Below are positions 24,975 through 33,915 of a stretch of 64,000 bases of DNA, piece by piece. The notes beneath the pieces are model-generated. The model was not told the DNA's origin and did not search any database. It saw nothing but the letters and a program-made list of their open reading frames with translations. The translations under genes were made by a program, and so were the position numbers. Source of the DNA: Bacteroidota bacterium. Lineage in GTDB: Bacteria > Bacteroidota > Bacteroidia > B-17B0 > Aurantibacillaceae. The first letter of the stretch is position 1; each line of letters begins with the position of its first letter. The stretch is from assembly GCA_018267825.1 (NCBI GenBank), contig JAFDXR010000003.1, positions 587,444-651,443 on the forward strand, given 5' to 3'.

Positions 24975-25403
24975 TTGTCCGTTTCGTTCCACAACCAATC
25001 CATCCGGTTTACACTCAAAAACAAATCCATTCTCCGCAAATGGATTGAATCCACGGCATCTGCCGAAGGCTTTATCACCGGCGATATTGCTTATGTATTC
25101 TGCACCGATGAAGAGCTCCTCGATATCAATATCAGGCACCTCAATCACGATACCTATACCGATATCATTACATTCGACTACACGGAAGACGCCCTGATCT
25201 CAGGCGACATTTTCATCAGTATAGATCGGGTAAAAGAGAATGCAGCAAAATTCAAAACCAGCTTCGAAAATGAACTCCAGCGCGTTATGATTCACGGGGT
25301 GCTTCACCTTTGCGGCTATAAAGACAAAACCAGGGCGCAGTCGGAACTCATGAGAAGTAAGGAAAATACGGCATTGAAACGTCTGGCACGTCTTATGCCA
25401 TAG
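24975..25403 (+). CDS. ybeY: Endoribonuclease YbeY, rRNA maturation factor
   Basis: This 142-residue protein starts at a TTG two nt after the RsbW-like stop. The family processes 16S rRNA 3' ends and takes part in ribosome quality control. The family motif is visible as MIHGVLHLCGYKDK. E. coli YbeY binds metal through three histidines in HGTLHLLGYDH; here the first two are kept and the third position is Asp (GYKDK). I believe this variant is common in Bacteroidota, so the protein is probably active with an Asp ligand. Its last 11 nt overlap the end of the convergent comF-like gene. Confidence 0.9.
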   Translation: MSVSFHNQSIRFTLKNKSILRKWIESTASAEGFITGDIAYVFCTDEELLDINIRHLNHDTYTDIITFDYTEDALISGDIFISIDRVKENAAKFKTSFENELQRVMIHGVLHLCGYKDKTRAQSELMRSKENTALKRLARLMP

Positions 25404-26076
25404 CAAAGGCCATACTGGCCACACTTATCTGCACGCCTTCAGCTTTAAGCAACTCGGCACAACAGGCTTCTACGGTGGCCCCGGTTGTAATCACGTCATC
25501 TACAAGCAAGACATGCTGGCCATCCAGGCTTTCCGGATTCTGAAGTTCAAATTTATCCTCCACATTGCTCCATCGTTCAAATTTTCCCTTTTTGGTCTGG
25601 GTACTGGTATAAGTCTTTCTCACAAGGCTCACCGTATCCAGTGATACACCCATGGCTTTAGCCAGGCCGCTCCCAAACAAAGCACTCTGGTTATAGCCCC
25701 GTTGCTTCAGTTTTTCGGGGTGCAGTGGTACGGGAACTACACAGCTTACATGACTGAACCGCTCTGAATGTGCCAGTTCCCGGCCATACCATTCCCCAAT
25801 GCTAAAAGCTAAACCGGTGTTGGCCTTGTATTTGATATCATGCAGCATCTTCTGGATTCCGCTATGTTTGTGAAAAAGATAATATCCGGCTGCAGAAATC
25901 ACCGGAATCCGGCCATAAAAGAGCTTTTCAACCGGATTTCCGGGTGAAACATGATAATTGCTTTTCGGAAGATTAACGTAACAATAATGGCAAATATGAT
26001 TTTCATGCTTATAAAGTGAATTTCCACAGGCCAGACACTGGCGAGGATAAATGAGCGATATAAAATCGTGAATCAT
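25393..26076 (-). CDS. ComF family phosphoribosyltransferase-like protein
   Basis: This 227-residue protein has an N-terminal zinc ribbon with Cys14-x-x-Cys17 and a second CHYC pair at 29-32, then a phosphoribosyltransferase domain. The PRPP-binding loop HVLLVDDVITTGATVEAC lies near 187-204, and the conserved QRGYNQS is at about 134. ComF proteins are required for uptake of single-stranded DNA in natural transformation in Gram-positive and Gram-negative models; the enzymatic reaction is not established. It stands alone and converges with ybeY. Confidence 0.9.
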   Translation of the reverse strand: MIHDFISLIYPRQCLACGNSLYKHENHICHYCYVNLPKSNYHVSPGNPVEKLFYGRIPVISAAGYYLFHKHSGIQKMLHDIKYKANTGLAFSIGEWYGRELAHSERFSHVSCVVPVPLHPEKLKQRGYNQSALFGSGLAKAMGVSLDTVSLVRKTYTSTQTKKGKFERWSNVEDKFELQNPESLDGQHVLLVDDVITTGATVEACCAELLKAEGVQISVASMAFAMA

Positions 26077-26092
26077 ATTAACTTAAAAATAC

Positions 26093-26100
26093 TAAATTTG
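26093..26100 (+). promoter_or_regulatory. Candidate -7 promoter box TAAATTTG
   Basis: Exact match to TAnnTTTG. It ends one base before an ATG at 26102, which would lie upstream of the expected transcription start (about +7), so the ATG at 26117 is the better start of the following gene. Confidence 0.5.
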
Positions 26101-26116
26101 TATGACACATAAAAGT

Positions 26117-27037
26117 ATGGAACAAACACAACAAAACGAGAATAGAAAAAAAGGCGGTTTACTCTGGGTCCTCATAGGGATATTATTGGTTAGTAACGGT
26201 GTTACTATTTACCTGTGGTTAACCGAAAAAAATAAAGCTGCGGAGCAGGTCGTTGTTACAGAAAAAGTTGTGGTAGAACGCGACAATGTAAAATCGGAAT
26301 TACTTTCATTACAGGAGGAATACAAAACCCTTGAAACAACAGATGAAGGTCTTAAAAAACAGATTGAGGAAAAACAGGCATACATCGCGCAATTGCTCGA
26401 AGAAGCCGATAAGCATAAGGGTGATGCATACGTGATTTCGAAACTCAAGAAAGAAACAGAAACATTACGTACCATCATGAAAGGGTATGTAAGAACCATA
26501 GACTCTTTGGGAACCCTTAATAAAACACTGGTTGCCGAAAAAGAAACCGTGCTGAAAGAACTGGGTAATGAGAAAACGAAAACCAGCAGCTTAAATAAAG
26601 AAAAAGAAGACCTTCAGGCAACCATTCAGAAAGGCTCCATTCTCAGCTGCTTCAATGTTGTAGCCAAAGGTGTGAAATTCAAAAGCGGTGGTAAAAAAGA
26701 AACCGAAACAAGCAAAGCCTCACGCGTTCAGAAAATAAAAGTATCGTTTACCCTGGGTGAAAATAAAATTGCCAAAGCCGGTGAGAAAACAGTGTATGTA
26801 CGCATCATCACCCCCGACGGTAAAGAGATGGCAAAAAACTACGACGATAGCTATCGCTTCACATTCGACAAATCGAATGGGTATTATGCCGGCAAAGAAT
26901 CCCTCAATTACGCCAATGCCGAAATCAGTGGTGTGACTTATTGTGAAGGCCAGGGCCCCTTTGTGCCAGGCAAATACATCATTGAGGTGAGTTGTGATGG
27001 TGTTGTGATTGCCGCCACAAACCTGACTCTCGATTAG
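26117..27037 (+). CDS. Membrane-anchored coiled-coil protein, unknown function
   Basis: The start is placed at ATG 26117 (306 residues) because the TAAATTTG box makes the ATG at 26102 unlikely. One membrane helix (about 17-36, LLWVLIGILLVSNGVTIYLWL in part) follows a short polar N terminus. A coiled coil covers about 40-185. The C-terminal domain (about 190-306) is beta-rich and includes the run FTLGENKIAKAGEKTVYVRI and a segment on PDGKEM. I recognise the general type from Bacteroidota genomes but no functional family. It is flanked by convergent and parallel genes with no clear operon. Confidence 0.75.
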   Translation: MEQTQQNENRKKGGLLWVLIGILLVSNGVTIYLWLTEKNKAAEQVVVTEKVVVERDNVKSELLSLQEEYKTLETTDEGLKKQIEEKQAYIAQLLEEADKHKGDAYVISKLKKETETLRTIMKGYVRTIDSLGTLNKTLVAEKETVLKELGNEKTKTSSLNKEKEDLQATIQKGSILSCFNVVAKGVKFKSGGKKETETSKASRVQKIKVSFTLGENKIAKAGEKTVYVRIITPDGKEMAKNYDDSYRFTFDKSNGYYAGKESLNYANAEISGVTYCEGQGPFVPGKYIIEVSCDGVVIAATNLTLD

Positions 27038-27112
27038 CATTTTTTTGCCTTTCCGGGACTTTGCTTTCTGCTGTAATTTTATTACATTAGTATATGCTAA
27101 ATCCCGGGCATC

Positions 27113-27952
27113 ATGAAGGGTATTTTCATTTTTTGTTTTTCATTATTTTTAATAAGCTCGCAGGCACAGACTCCTGCCGGTAAAAAACTGCCCTATGAAA
27201 AAAATCCGGTTTGGGGCCACGATTACTTCGGCCTGAAACTTGGAGCCGAATCATACAGTTACGGGCGATACCCTGATGCCGTATTTTTTCAGTTCAAATC
27301 CCCTTCCCCCGATTTCATCATTCAGAAAAACATTATCCTCAAAGATATTTCGCGGCTCTACAATGTAAGCATCGGCGGTGAATGGAGCATGAAAAACAGG
27401 CTGTATACCTCGCTCCAGACTGCTTTCAATCCCTGGACTGAAGATCATTTTATTTATAAGATTTCGGCCGGAATCGGTTACGTGTTTTCACTGAGCGATA
27501 ATGAACGTACGCTGCTGCGCCCGCATATCGACCTGTCATGCGGGGGCTACCGCTACAAAATCGGAACCGACTTTAACGATGTCAGCGGGCAAGGCATTCT
27601 GCTCAATGATCGCAATATTGGCAGTCATATCAGCAGTATCAGTTATGTAAACCAGCACATGGCGGTATCCCCCGGCATTGACATTATCTATCAATACGAA
27701 CACATCAATTTTTTTGCAGGCATCGGCTATTATATGCCCTTTGCTTCCAAAGAATACTTTGCCTTTAAGGTAAGTGATACAAAGACGTATAAGGTCAATA
27801 TGTCGGGCTCCGACCTTGTTGCCGATTATGAAGGGCACAGCGTCCGCAGGAACCTGGTGGAAAATATCGGGTTTATTCAGGCCCGGGCCGGTATGACTGT
27901 AAGAATCGGTGAAACCTATCACAACATCCGCAAACAAGTAGCGGAATTCTGA
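27113..27952 (+). CDS. Predicted outer-membrane beta-barrel protein, unknown function
   Basis: This 279-residue protein has a signal peptide (MKGIFIFCFSLFLISSQAQ) and a mature part of alternating polar and aromatic residues with many Gly and Tyr, as in small outer-membrane barrels (for example YKISAGIGYVFSL and FFAGIGYYMPF). No enzyme motif is visible. The last residues, ETYHNIRKQVAEF, do not form the classic terminal aromatic strand, though a final Phe is present. It converges with the DAHP synthase gene with 3 nt between the stops. Confidence 0.65.
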   Translation: MKGIFIFCFSLFLISSQAQTPAGKKLPYEKNPVWGHDYFGLKLGAESYSYGRYPDAVFFQFKSPSPDFIIQKNIILKDISRLYNVSIGGEWSMKNRLYTSLQTAFNPWTEDHFIYKISAGIGYVFSLSDNERTLLRPHIDLSCGGYRYKIGTDFNDVSGQGILLNDRNIGSHISSISYVNQHMAVSPGIDIIYQYEHINFFAGIGYYMPFASKEYFAFKVSDTKTYKVNMSGSDLVADYEGHSVRRNLVENIGFIQARAGMTVRIGETYHNIRKQVAEF

Positions 27953-27955
27953 GTT

Positions 27956-29041
27956 TTATTCAACCTGGTTTTTATTCATCACCTCCGTTTGCACACGAAT
28001 GGATTCTTCGTGAAGCAACATACAGATTTTGTCGATGTAGGCTTTGGAAAGGCCAAGCCTGGCTGCCCATTGCTCGCGGCTTTTGAGAATATCCTGCCAA
28101 CGGTCGAGCTGGAATATCGTGATATCGTGTTCTTTTTTATAAAGACCTATCTGTTCGATAATGGTCATGCGTTTCTTAAGCACATTGAGCAGTTCGTCAT
28201 CAATTTCGTCGATGGCATTACGCAACTGCGACAACTTATCCGTAAACAAAACATTATCGGTTGTTGACTTACGGCATACCAGGCGTTCCACCAAACTCTT
28301 CAGATCGGCCGGGGTCAGTTGCTGTTGAGCATCACTCAGGGCTTTGTCGGGATTGATGTGACTCTCAATCATGAGGCCGTTCATGCCCAGGTCCAATGCT
28401 TTCTGGGCCACACCCTGTATCAGCTCGCGTTTACCGCTGATGTGACTAGGATCGCAGATAATAGGTAATTCCGGTAAAAGAGTTTTCAGTTCAATGGGAA
28501 TTTCCCACAATGGTTTATTCCTGTATTTGGTTTTCCCGAAATAATGAAAGCCTCTGTGTACGGCAGCCAGCCTGGTAATTCCGCTGTTGCTTACACGTTC
28601 AATGGCGCCGAGCCATAATTGCAGATCGGCGTGTACCGGGTTTTTAACCATCACTGGTATATCAACACCTTTCAGTACATCGGCTATCTCCTGCACCGAA
28701 AAAGGGTTTACCGTGGTCCGTGCTCCGATCCAGAGTATATCTACTCCGTGTTTCAGAGCCAGTTCTGTATGCTGGGCATTGGCCACCTCTACAGTGGTTT
28801 TTAAACCCATTTTCTGTACTTCTTTCAGCCACTCAAGTCCTTTTTCCCCCACACCTTCAAAAGCATTGGGGCGTGTGCGCGGTTTCCAGATTCCGGCCCT
28901 GTATACACTCACCCGGCCTGTATCAGCCAGTTCACGGGCTGTTGCAAGCACCTGTTCTTTGGTTTCGGCCCCACACGGCCCTGCAATCAGCAAAGGTTCT
29001 GAAGCAGAGTTTATCCAGGTATTCAGCGGTAGTATCGTCAC
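27956..29041 (-). CDS. Bifunctional DAHP synthase / chorismate mutase
   Basis: This 361-residue protein joins two enzymes of aromatic amino acid synthesis. Residues about 1-260 are a type I-beta DAHP synthase (condensing phosphoenolpyruvate and erythrose 4-phosphate), with LLIAGPCGAE, YRAGIWKPRTRP and the catalytic ICDPSHISGKR. Residues about 267-350 are an AroQ-type chorismate mutase, LRNAIDEIDDELLNVLKKRM. In this fusion the mutase part commonly acts as the feedback-sensing domain. The fusion order is typical for Bacteroidota. It is a single gene, convergent with the barrel protein. Confidence 0.95.
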   Translation of the reverse strand: MTILPLNTWINSASEPLLIAGPCGAETKEQVLATARELADTGRVSVYRAGIWKPRTRPNAFEGVGEKGLEWLKEVQKMGLKTTVEVANAQHTELALKHGVDILWIGARTTVNPFSVQEIADVLKGVDIPVMVKNPVHADLQLWLGAIERVSNSGITRLAAVHRGFHYFGKTKYRNKPLWEIPIELKTLLPELPIICDPSHISGKRELIQGVAQKALDLGMNGLMIESHINPDKALSDAQQQLTPADLKSLVERLVCRKSTTDNVLFTDKLSQLRNAIDEIDDELLNVLKKRMTIIEQIGLYKKEHDITIFQLDRWQDILKSREQWAARLGLSKAYIDKICMLLHEESIRVQTEVMNKNQVE

Positions 29042-29180
29042 GGTTGTTGCAGAAAATAAAATCCCTCAAAGTTCACATTAAAAAAGGCAAAAACCAAATT
29101 ACCCTTTTTGAGGTATAGACTTCCCGGGACCGATTGACGACCTTTGATATATGATTTGTGAACCCGGCCGTGAAAAATCC

Positions 29181-29303
29181 ATGAAATGGCAAAATAACTG
29201 CCCGTTAATGATCGCTTTTGCGGAACACAAAAAGCATAAGAAATGCTGCAAATCTTTCAAAAAAGGAGATCGCTGCAAGAAATGTCCCGGACGTAAAGAC
29301 TGA
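29181..29303 (+). CDS. Small Cys/Lys-rich protein (40 residues), candidate gene
   Basis: In the 298-nt gap between the DAHP synthase and the TPR membrane protein, an ATG at 29181 opens a 40-codon frame. It encodes a basic protein ending KKCCKSFKKGDRCKKCPGRK. The CC-x6-8-C-x-x-C arrangement looks like a small metal-binding knuckle, and I associate the CCK-F/Y-KKG-x-RCKKCP pattern with short Bacteroidota proteins. No clear ribosome site or promoter was seen, and the ATG at 29208 is an alternative start. The rest of the gap shows nothing I can identify. Confidence 0.5.
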   Translation: MKWQNNCPLMIAFAEHKKHKKCCKSFKKGDRCKKCPGRKD

Positions 29304-29339
29304 CTTGTGCAGACAGGAGCCTGTTTACTCCATCACTAC

Positions 29340-31172
29340 CTAATGACAATATTTCTCCAGGGCGCCGCGCGCACCTGTAAAACCTTTTTGATACGCCTGC
29401 GTTAAGTCGGCGCAGGGATTCTGATGGAGATTGGCCCTGGCTACACCACGCCAATAATACGCTTCGGCATAATCCGGTTGAAAACGAATACAGGCGTCGA
29501 GGTCACTCACACAACTTCTGAAATCCTGCTTTTTACCAAAGAGAATAGCGCGCCTCAGGAGGATCATGGCATCTTCGGGGTTGGCCTGCAGACAGGTATT
29601 GTAGCTGGTCATGGCTTTATCAAGTTCATTGATGTCGTCGTAACAGCGCCCCATCAGAAAGAGTGCCTTGGGGTTATTAGGCTCAATAGCCAGTGCTTTT
29701 TCAGCATCGGCTTTCGCTTTCGGAATGTCGTGCATGGTATAATACACATTGCCGCGCCCGACGTATGCTTTTATGTACTGCTTTAAATCAATGGCTTTGG
29801 TAAAATCGGCCAGCGCCTCGGTATAGTGGCCTGTTTGGGCAAACAGCAAACCTCGGTTGTAATAGCCTTTGTAATACTGCGGAGCTATGGCAATGGCTTT
29901 ATTCATGTAGGGCAGGGCTTTTCCGGCATCGCCATGCAGCATATATTCTGCTCCCAGGCTGTTGAGGGCCAGGAATGAATCGGGATATTTATCAACGATA
30001 TCGCTGTACAGTGCAATACTGTTTTTCCAGACAGCCACCCGCGAAAACGTCAGTACACCGTACACCACAAGCAGAACAGCGCACGCGATGCGGAGCCGGG
30101 AGGCACTCAGTTTCAGAACCGACAGAACCAGCAGCGCAAAACCAATCAGTGGTAAATACATGTAGCGGTCGGCAGCAATCACTTCACCAAAGGGAATAAA
30201 CTGCAACACAAGAATGAGGTTGGAAACAATAAACAGCAAGGCCCCTGCCCTTTCATATTGTTTTTTGCGAAGAAATATTCCGAACCACACCAGTACCCCT
30301 GTAAGCATAATGCCACCACCAATCAGGGCCATCAGGGTTTGCTGCGGATACGGATAAATGACCGACAATCTGAGCGGGGCTATGAACTTAAAAAGGTAAA
30401 AAAACAAGGCGTATCCGGCATAGCCGATGCGTTCGTATATCGCATAGTGATGCGTATCATTTATGAACTTGTCTTCGGTACGCGAATATATGGTTACGAT
30501 ACCAATGATGAGCGACACGATGAAAAAGGGTACTTTTTGCAACAGTGTTTTAAATGTCAGGGGTTTTCCGAGAAGGTAGTCCATGGCAAACAAGACCAGG
30601 GGCAGACAGATTGCCGAGGGCTTGCTGAGTGCAGACAGCACATACATCAGAAATGACGTGGCCAGGAATTTCCATCCGCCTTCTTTTACATAACGCACAT
30701 AAAGAATAAGTGACCATATAAAAAACAAACTATAAACGAGGTTGTTCTTGGCGGCTACCCAGGCTACTGTTTCTACCTGCGTGGGGTGCATGCAAAAGAC
30801 AAGTGCCACGAAAAATGCTTTCAGTGAATCGCCCAGGAGCATGCGCGACAGCCGAAACACAAGAAATACGTTGATGGCATGAAACAACAGATTGATGCTA
30901 TGCTGCCAGAAGGCATCGCCCCTGAACAGCATCCAGTCGATGGCAAAACCGATCATGGTAAGCGGAGCGTAATTCCCGACATAGTGCTTTGTAAAAAATG
31001 CCTTCATGTTAAATGTATGTACATCCATATTCCCGAGAAGCACTTCTTTATCATCCCAGCTTATGAAACCGGCAGAAAACACCTTGAAATAAATTACCGG
31101 CACAAGCAGCATCAGCAAAAGCGGATACATCAGATCAGGCTTTTGTTTTATGTGCGTTGCCGCTTTGCTCAT
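29340..31172 (-). CDS. Multi-span membrane protein with TPR repeats (TMTC / GT-C glycosyltransferase-like)
   Basis: The frame is open from 31214, but the ATG at 31172 avoids overlap with the divergent gene and sits at the expected transcription start of a TATCTTTG box (610 residues). The N-terminal 370 residues contain about ten membrane helices. An acidic loop FISWDDKEVLL follows the first helix, as in GT-C fold glycosyltransferases, and HPTQVETVAWVAAKNN resembles eukaryotic TMTC O-mannosyltransferases. Residues about 390-600 are TPR repeats. Transfer of a lipid-linked sugar to exported proteins is a reasonable inference. It is divergent from two glycosyltransferase genes, which fits a glycosylation region. 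Confidence 0.8.
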   Translation of the reverse strand: MSKAATHIKQKPDLMYPLLLMLLVPVIYFKVFSAGFISWDDKEVLLGNMDVHTFNMKAFFTKHYVGNYAPLTMIGFAIDWMLFRGDAFWQHSINLLFHAINVFLVFRLSRMLLGDSLKAFFVALVFCMHPTQVETVAWVAAKNNLVYSLFFIWSLILYVRYVKEGGWKFLATSFLMYVLSALSKPSAICLPLVLFAMDYLLGKPLTFKTLLQKVPFFIVSLIIGIVTIYSRTEDKFINDTHHYAIYERIGYAGYALFFYLFKFIAPLRLSVIYPYPQQTLMALIGGGIMLTGVLVWFGIFLRKKQYERAGALLFIVSNLILVLQFIPFGEVIAADRYMYLPLIGFALLVLSVLKLSASRLRIACAVLLVVYGVLTFSRVAVWKNSIALYSDIVDKYPDSFLALNSLGAEYMLHGDAGKALPYMNKAIAIAPQYYKGYYNRGLLFAQTGHYTEALADFTKAIDLKQYIKAYVGRGNVYYTMHDIPKAKADAEKALAIEPNNPKALFLMGRCYDDINELDKAMTSYNTCLQANPEDAMILLRRAILFGKKQDFRSCVSDLDACIRFQPDYAEAYYWRGVARANLHQNPCADLTQAYQKGFTGARGALEKYCH

Positions 31173-31178
31173 AGTGAA

Positions 31179-31186
31179 CAAAGATA
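31179..31186 (-). promoter_or_regulatory. Candidate -7 promoter box TATCTTTG (minus strand)
   Basis: Exact TAnnTTTG match on the minus strand, 6 nt before the ATG at 31172, so the transcript would be leaderless or nearly so. Confidence 0.4.
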
Positions 31187-31205
31187 AAATTATTACCTTT
31201 ATCCT

Positions 31206-31970
31206 GTGCCACAAATATCGGTCGTCATCATTACATACAACGAAGAGAAAAACATTGCGCGTTGCCTGGATTCGGTAAAAGACATTGCCGATGAAATTGT
31301 GGTGCTTGACTCTTTCAGTACCGATAAGACGCGTGAAATCTGCGAATCAAAAGGAGTAAAGTTTTTTCAGCATGCTTTCGACGGACACATCCAGCAAAAA
31401 AACAGGGCTATAACCTATGCTTCATCGCCCTATATTTTATCACTCGATGCCGATGAAGCCCTTAACGATATACTGTGTAAATCCATTGCAGAGGTTAAGC
31501 AAAACTGGACACACGATGGCTACTACATGAACCGCCTCACCAATTACTGCGGGCATTGGGTGCGGCATTGCAATTGGTACCCCGACACCAAGCTTCGCCT
31601 CTGGGATAGCCGGAAAGGACAATGGACAGGTATTAACCCGCATGATAAATATGAATTGAATGACGGTGATAAAAACACCCGCCACATCAAAGGCGATATT
31701 CTTCACTACAGTTATAACTCCATTGAGGATCATTACAAACAGGTTGAATATTTCACCACCATTGCCTCCAAAGCCTATGTGGAAAAAGGAAAGAAAGCCC
31801 CTCTGTATAAGCTCCTGGCAAACCCTGTGGCAAAATTCATCGATCATTACATCCTCCATCTTGGCTTCCTGGATGGCAAGGCTGGCTATCTCATTTCCAG
31901 GATTTCAGCGTACGCCACCTGGCTCAAATACAAAAAAATAAGACAGATTTATCATGATCGTAGGAGTTGA
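31206..31970 (+). CDS. Family 2 glycosyltransferase (WaaE/KdtX-like)
   Basis: This 254-residue protein starts at a GTG (31206). The GT-A fold N terminus reads ISVVIITYNEEKNIARCLDS, then EIVVLDSFSTDKT with the acidic residue that binds the nucleotide sugar, and LSLDADEAL with the DxD-type motif near 80. The segment HWVRHCNWYPDTKLRLW is typical of the WaaE/KdtX group, which adds a glucose to lipopolysaccharide core; the acceptor here is not determined. The gene overlaps the following glycosyltransferase by 17 nt. Confidence 0.9.
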   Translation: MPQISVVIITYNEEKNIARCLDSVKDIADEIVVLDSFSTDKTREICESKGVKFFQHAFDGHIQQKNRAITYASSPYILSLDADEALNDILCKSIAEVKQNWTHDGYYMNRLTNYCGHWVRHCNWYPDTKLRLWDSRKGQWTGINPHDKYELNDGDKNTRHIKGDILHYSYNSIEDHYKQVEYFTTIASKAYVEKGKKAPLYKLLANPVAKFIDHYILHLGFLDGKAGYLISRISAYATWLKYKKIRQIYHDRRS

Positions 31971-33000
31971 CCTGGAGCGCTTGCGCAATGTGAACAGCGG
32001 GCTCGGGCAATTCTGCCTGCATCTGGCCGCCGGGTTGCTTACACAAAAGCGCAACGACATACACCTGCATTATTATTACCCCCGGAATCAGACCTTCAAT
32101 TTTGATACCGAATACAGCCAGATCGTTTTCTTCGACAAGATTTTCGGTGTAAAGAATCGTTCGCTCGATCTGTTTCATTGCACACACCAGGATTCACGGC
32201 TGTTTCCGGGAAGCACACCAACGGTCATGACTATTCACGACCTCAATTTTCTTGAAAAGTACGACAGCGAATCCAAACGCCGCTCCAGGCTTGCTGCCCT
32301 GCAAAAAAAGGTTTCGCGGGCACATGGACTTGCTTTTATTTCGAAGTATACCAGGGACCTGGCGGCTTCGCATTTAAAATTTCCGGATGTGCCCTTACGC
32401 GTCATCTACAATGGCAATTGCCTTTCTGCAACCGGCGCCGGATCAAAACCTGCGGGTCTGCCATTTGACCATTTCCTGTTCAGCATCGGGATCATTAATC
32501 CAAAAAAAAACATGCATACCCTCATCGGGATTGTGAAGCAAAGTGGTATTCCATTGGTACTGTCGGGCAATAACAGTCACCCCTATGCTGCCGAAATTAT
32601 GGATCATGCCAAAGCCCAAGGTGTTTCGGATAAGGTGTATTTTACCGGGCCGGTAACCGAGCCTGAAAAGCTATGGCTTTATAAAAACTGCCGTGCCTTT
32701 CTCTTTCCTTCGCTGGCCGAAGGATTCGGGCTACCGGTTGTGGAAGCCATGAGCCTCGGAAAACCCGTATTTCTCTCCGACAAAGGTTCGCTTCCCGAAA
32801 TCGGCGGTCAGTTGGCTTATTACTGGAATCATTTTGACGAAGCACACATGCATGATGTGTTTCAGAAAGGTATGAACGATTTTGAAAGCCAGCCCGAAAA
32901 GCGCACGGCACTTATTCAATGGGCCTCTCAATTCAGCTGGGAAAGGGCTGCTGCTGACTATCTCGATTTTTATTCCGAAGTTTATACCCGTTTACCATGA
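31954..33000 (+). CDS. Family 4 (GT1-type) glycosyltransferase
   Basis: This 348-residue protein has a GT-B fold pattern. The N-terminal domain includes DLFHCTHQDSRL and TPTVMTIHDLNFL. The C-terminal nucleotide-sugar domain starts near FLFSIGIINPKKN and contains the EX7E motif in LAEGFGLPVVEAMSLGKPV (near residue 255). Such enzymes transfer hexoses or similar sugars to lipid- or polysaccharide-linked acceptors. It overlaps the upstream GT2 gene by 17 nt and the SDR gene by 4 nt (ATGA), so all three are co-translated. Confidence 0.9.
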   Translation: MIVGVDLERLRNVNSGLGQFCLHLAAGLLTQKRNDIHLHYYYPRNQTFNFDTEYSQIVFFDKIFGVKNRSLDLFHCTHQDSRLFPGSTPTVMTIHDLNFLEKYDSESKRRSRLAALQKKVSRAHGLAFISKYTRDLAASHLKFPDVPLRVIYNGNCLSATGAGSKPAGLPFDHFLFSIGIINPKKNMHTLIGIVKQSGIPLVLSGNNSHPYAAEIMDHAKAQGVSDKVYFTGPVTEPEKLWLYKNCRAFLFPSLAEGFGLPVVEAMSLGKPVFLSDKGSLPEIGGQLAYYWNHFDEAHMHDVFQKGMNDFESQPEKRTALIQWASQFSWERAAADYLDFYSEVYTRLP

Positions 33001-33794
33001 GTATATTTAAGCAAAAAGTAGTTTGGATAACGGGTGCCTCAAGCGGTATTGGTGAAGCGCTGGTACATGCTTTTGCCAGGGAGGGCAGTTTGATTGTACT
33101 CTCCGCGCGACGTAAAGAAGAACTGGAGCGGGTGAAAAAAGCTGCAGGGTTAAATGACAACAACGCTCTTATTATTCCTTTTGATTTATCCGACACTTCC
33201 GGCGCTGCAGATTACAGTAAGCGTATCATTGAAAAATTCGGCAGAATAGATATTCTCATTAATAATGGCGGCCAGAGCCAGCGGGCAGAAGCCATGGCTA
33301 CTTCCGAAACCATTGAGAGGCAGCTGATGGAAGTAAATTATTTCAGTGCCATAAACCTCAGCAAAGCAGTTATTCCATATATGCTCGGGCAGGGTACCGG
33401 CCAGGTAGTGGTAATCAGCAGCATTGCCGGAAAATTCGGATTCTACCTTCGTTCTACATACTCTGCTGCCAAACATGCGCTGCATGGCTATTTCGAAAGC
33501 CTGCGCCTTGAAACGGAAGCGAAGGGGCTTCGGATTCTGATGGTTTGCCCCGGTAAAGTAAAAACCAATGTGTCGTTCAATGCCAAAACAGCCGATGGGC
33601 AGGCACACAACCGGATGGACGAAAGTCATGAACATGCTTTAAGCGCCGAAGCCTGTGCCAGCCAGATTCTGAACGGGATCAAAAACCAGGAGGAAGAGAT
33701 CCTTATCGGCGGAAAAGAGTTGCTCGCCGTTAAAATAAAACGATTCCTCCCAAAGCTATTCGGACGTATTATCCGAAAACAGAGCCCATACTGA
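32997..33794 (+). CDS. Short-chain dehydrogenase/reductase
   Basis: This 265-residue protein is a classical SDR. The NAD(P)-binding motif TGASSGIGEAL lies at 12-22, NNGG near 88, the catalytic Ser in VVISSIAGK (about 140) and the YxxxK pair in YSAAKHA (about 155-159). The sequence runs closest in style to the DHRS7-like group. The substrate cannot be told. It is the last gene of the three-gene glycosyltransferase operon. Confidence 0.92.
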   Translation: MSIFKQKVVWITGASSGIGEALVHAFAREGSLIVLSARRKEELERVKKAAGLNDNNALIIPFDLSDTSGAADYSKRIIEKFGRIDILINNGGQSQRAEAMATSETIERQLMEVNYFSAINLSKAVIPYMLGQGTGQVVVISSIAGKFGFYLRSTYSAAKHALHGYFESLRLETEAKGLRILMVCPGKVKTNVSFNAKTADGQAHNRMDESHEHALSAEACASQILNGIKNQEEEILIGGKELLAVKIKRFLPKLFGRIIRKQSPY

Positions 33795-33915
33795 AGTGGG
33801 TTATCCACAAAAAGAAAAGTTTTACAGGAATTATTGTTAAAATCTTTAGGCCCGGCAGGAATAAAAAGCCCGGTTTGGTTGGACATTATCATTTTTTTTG
33901 TATAATATTGTACAA

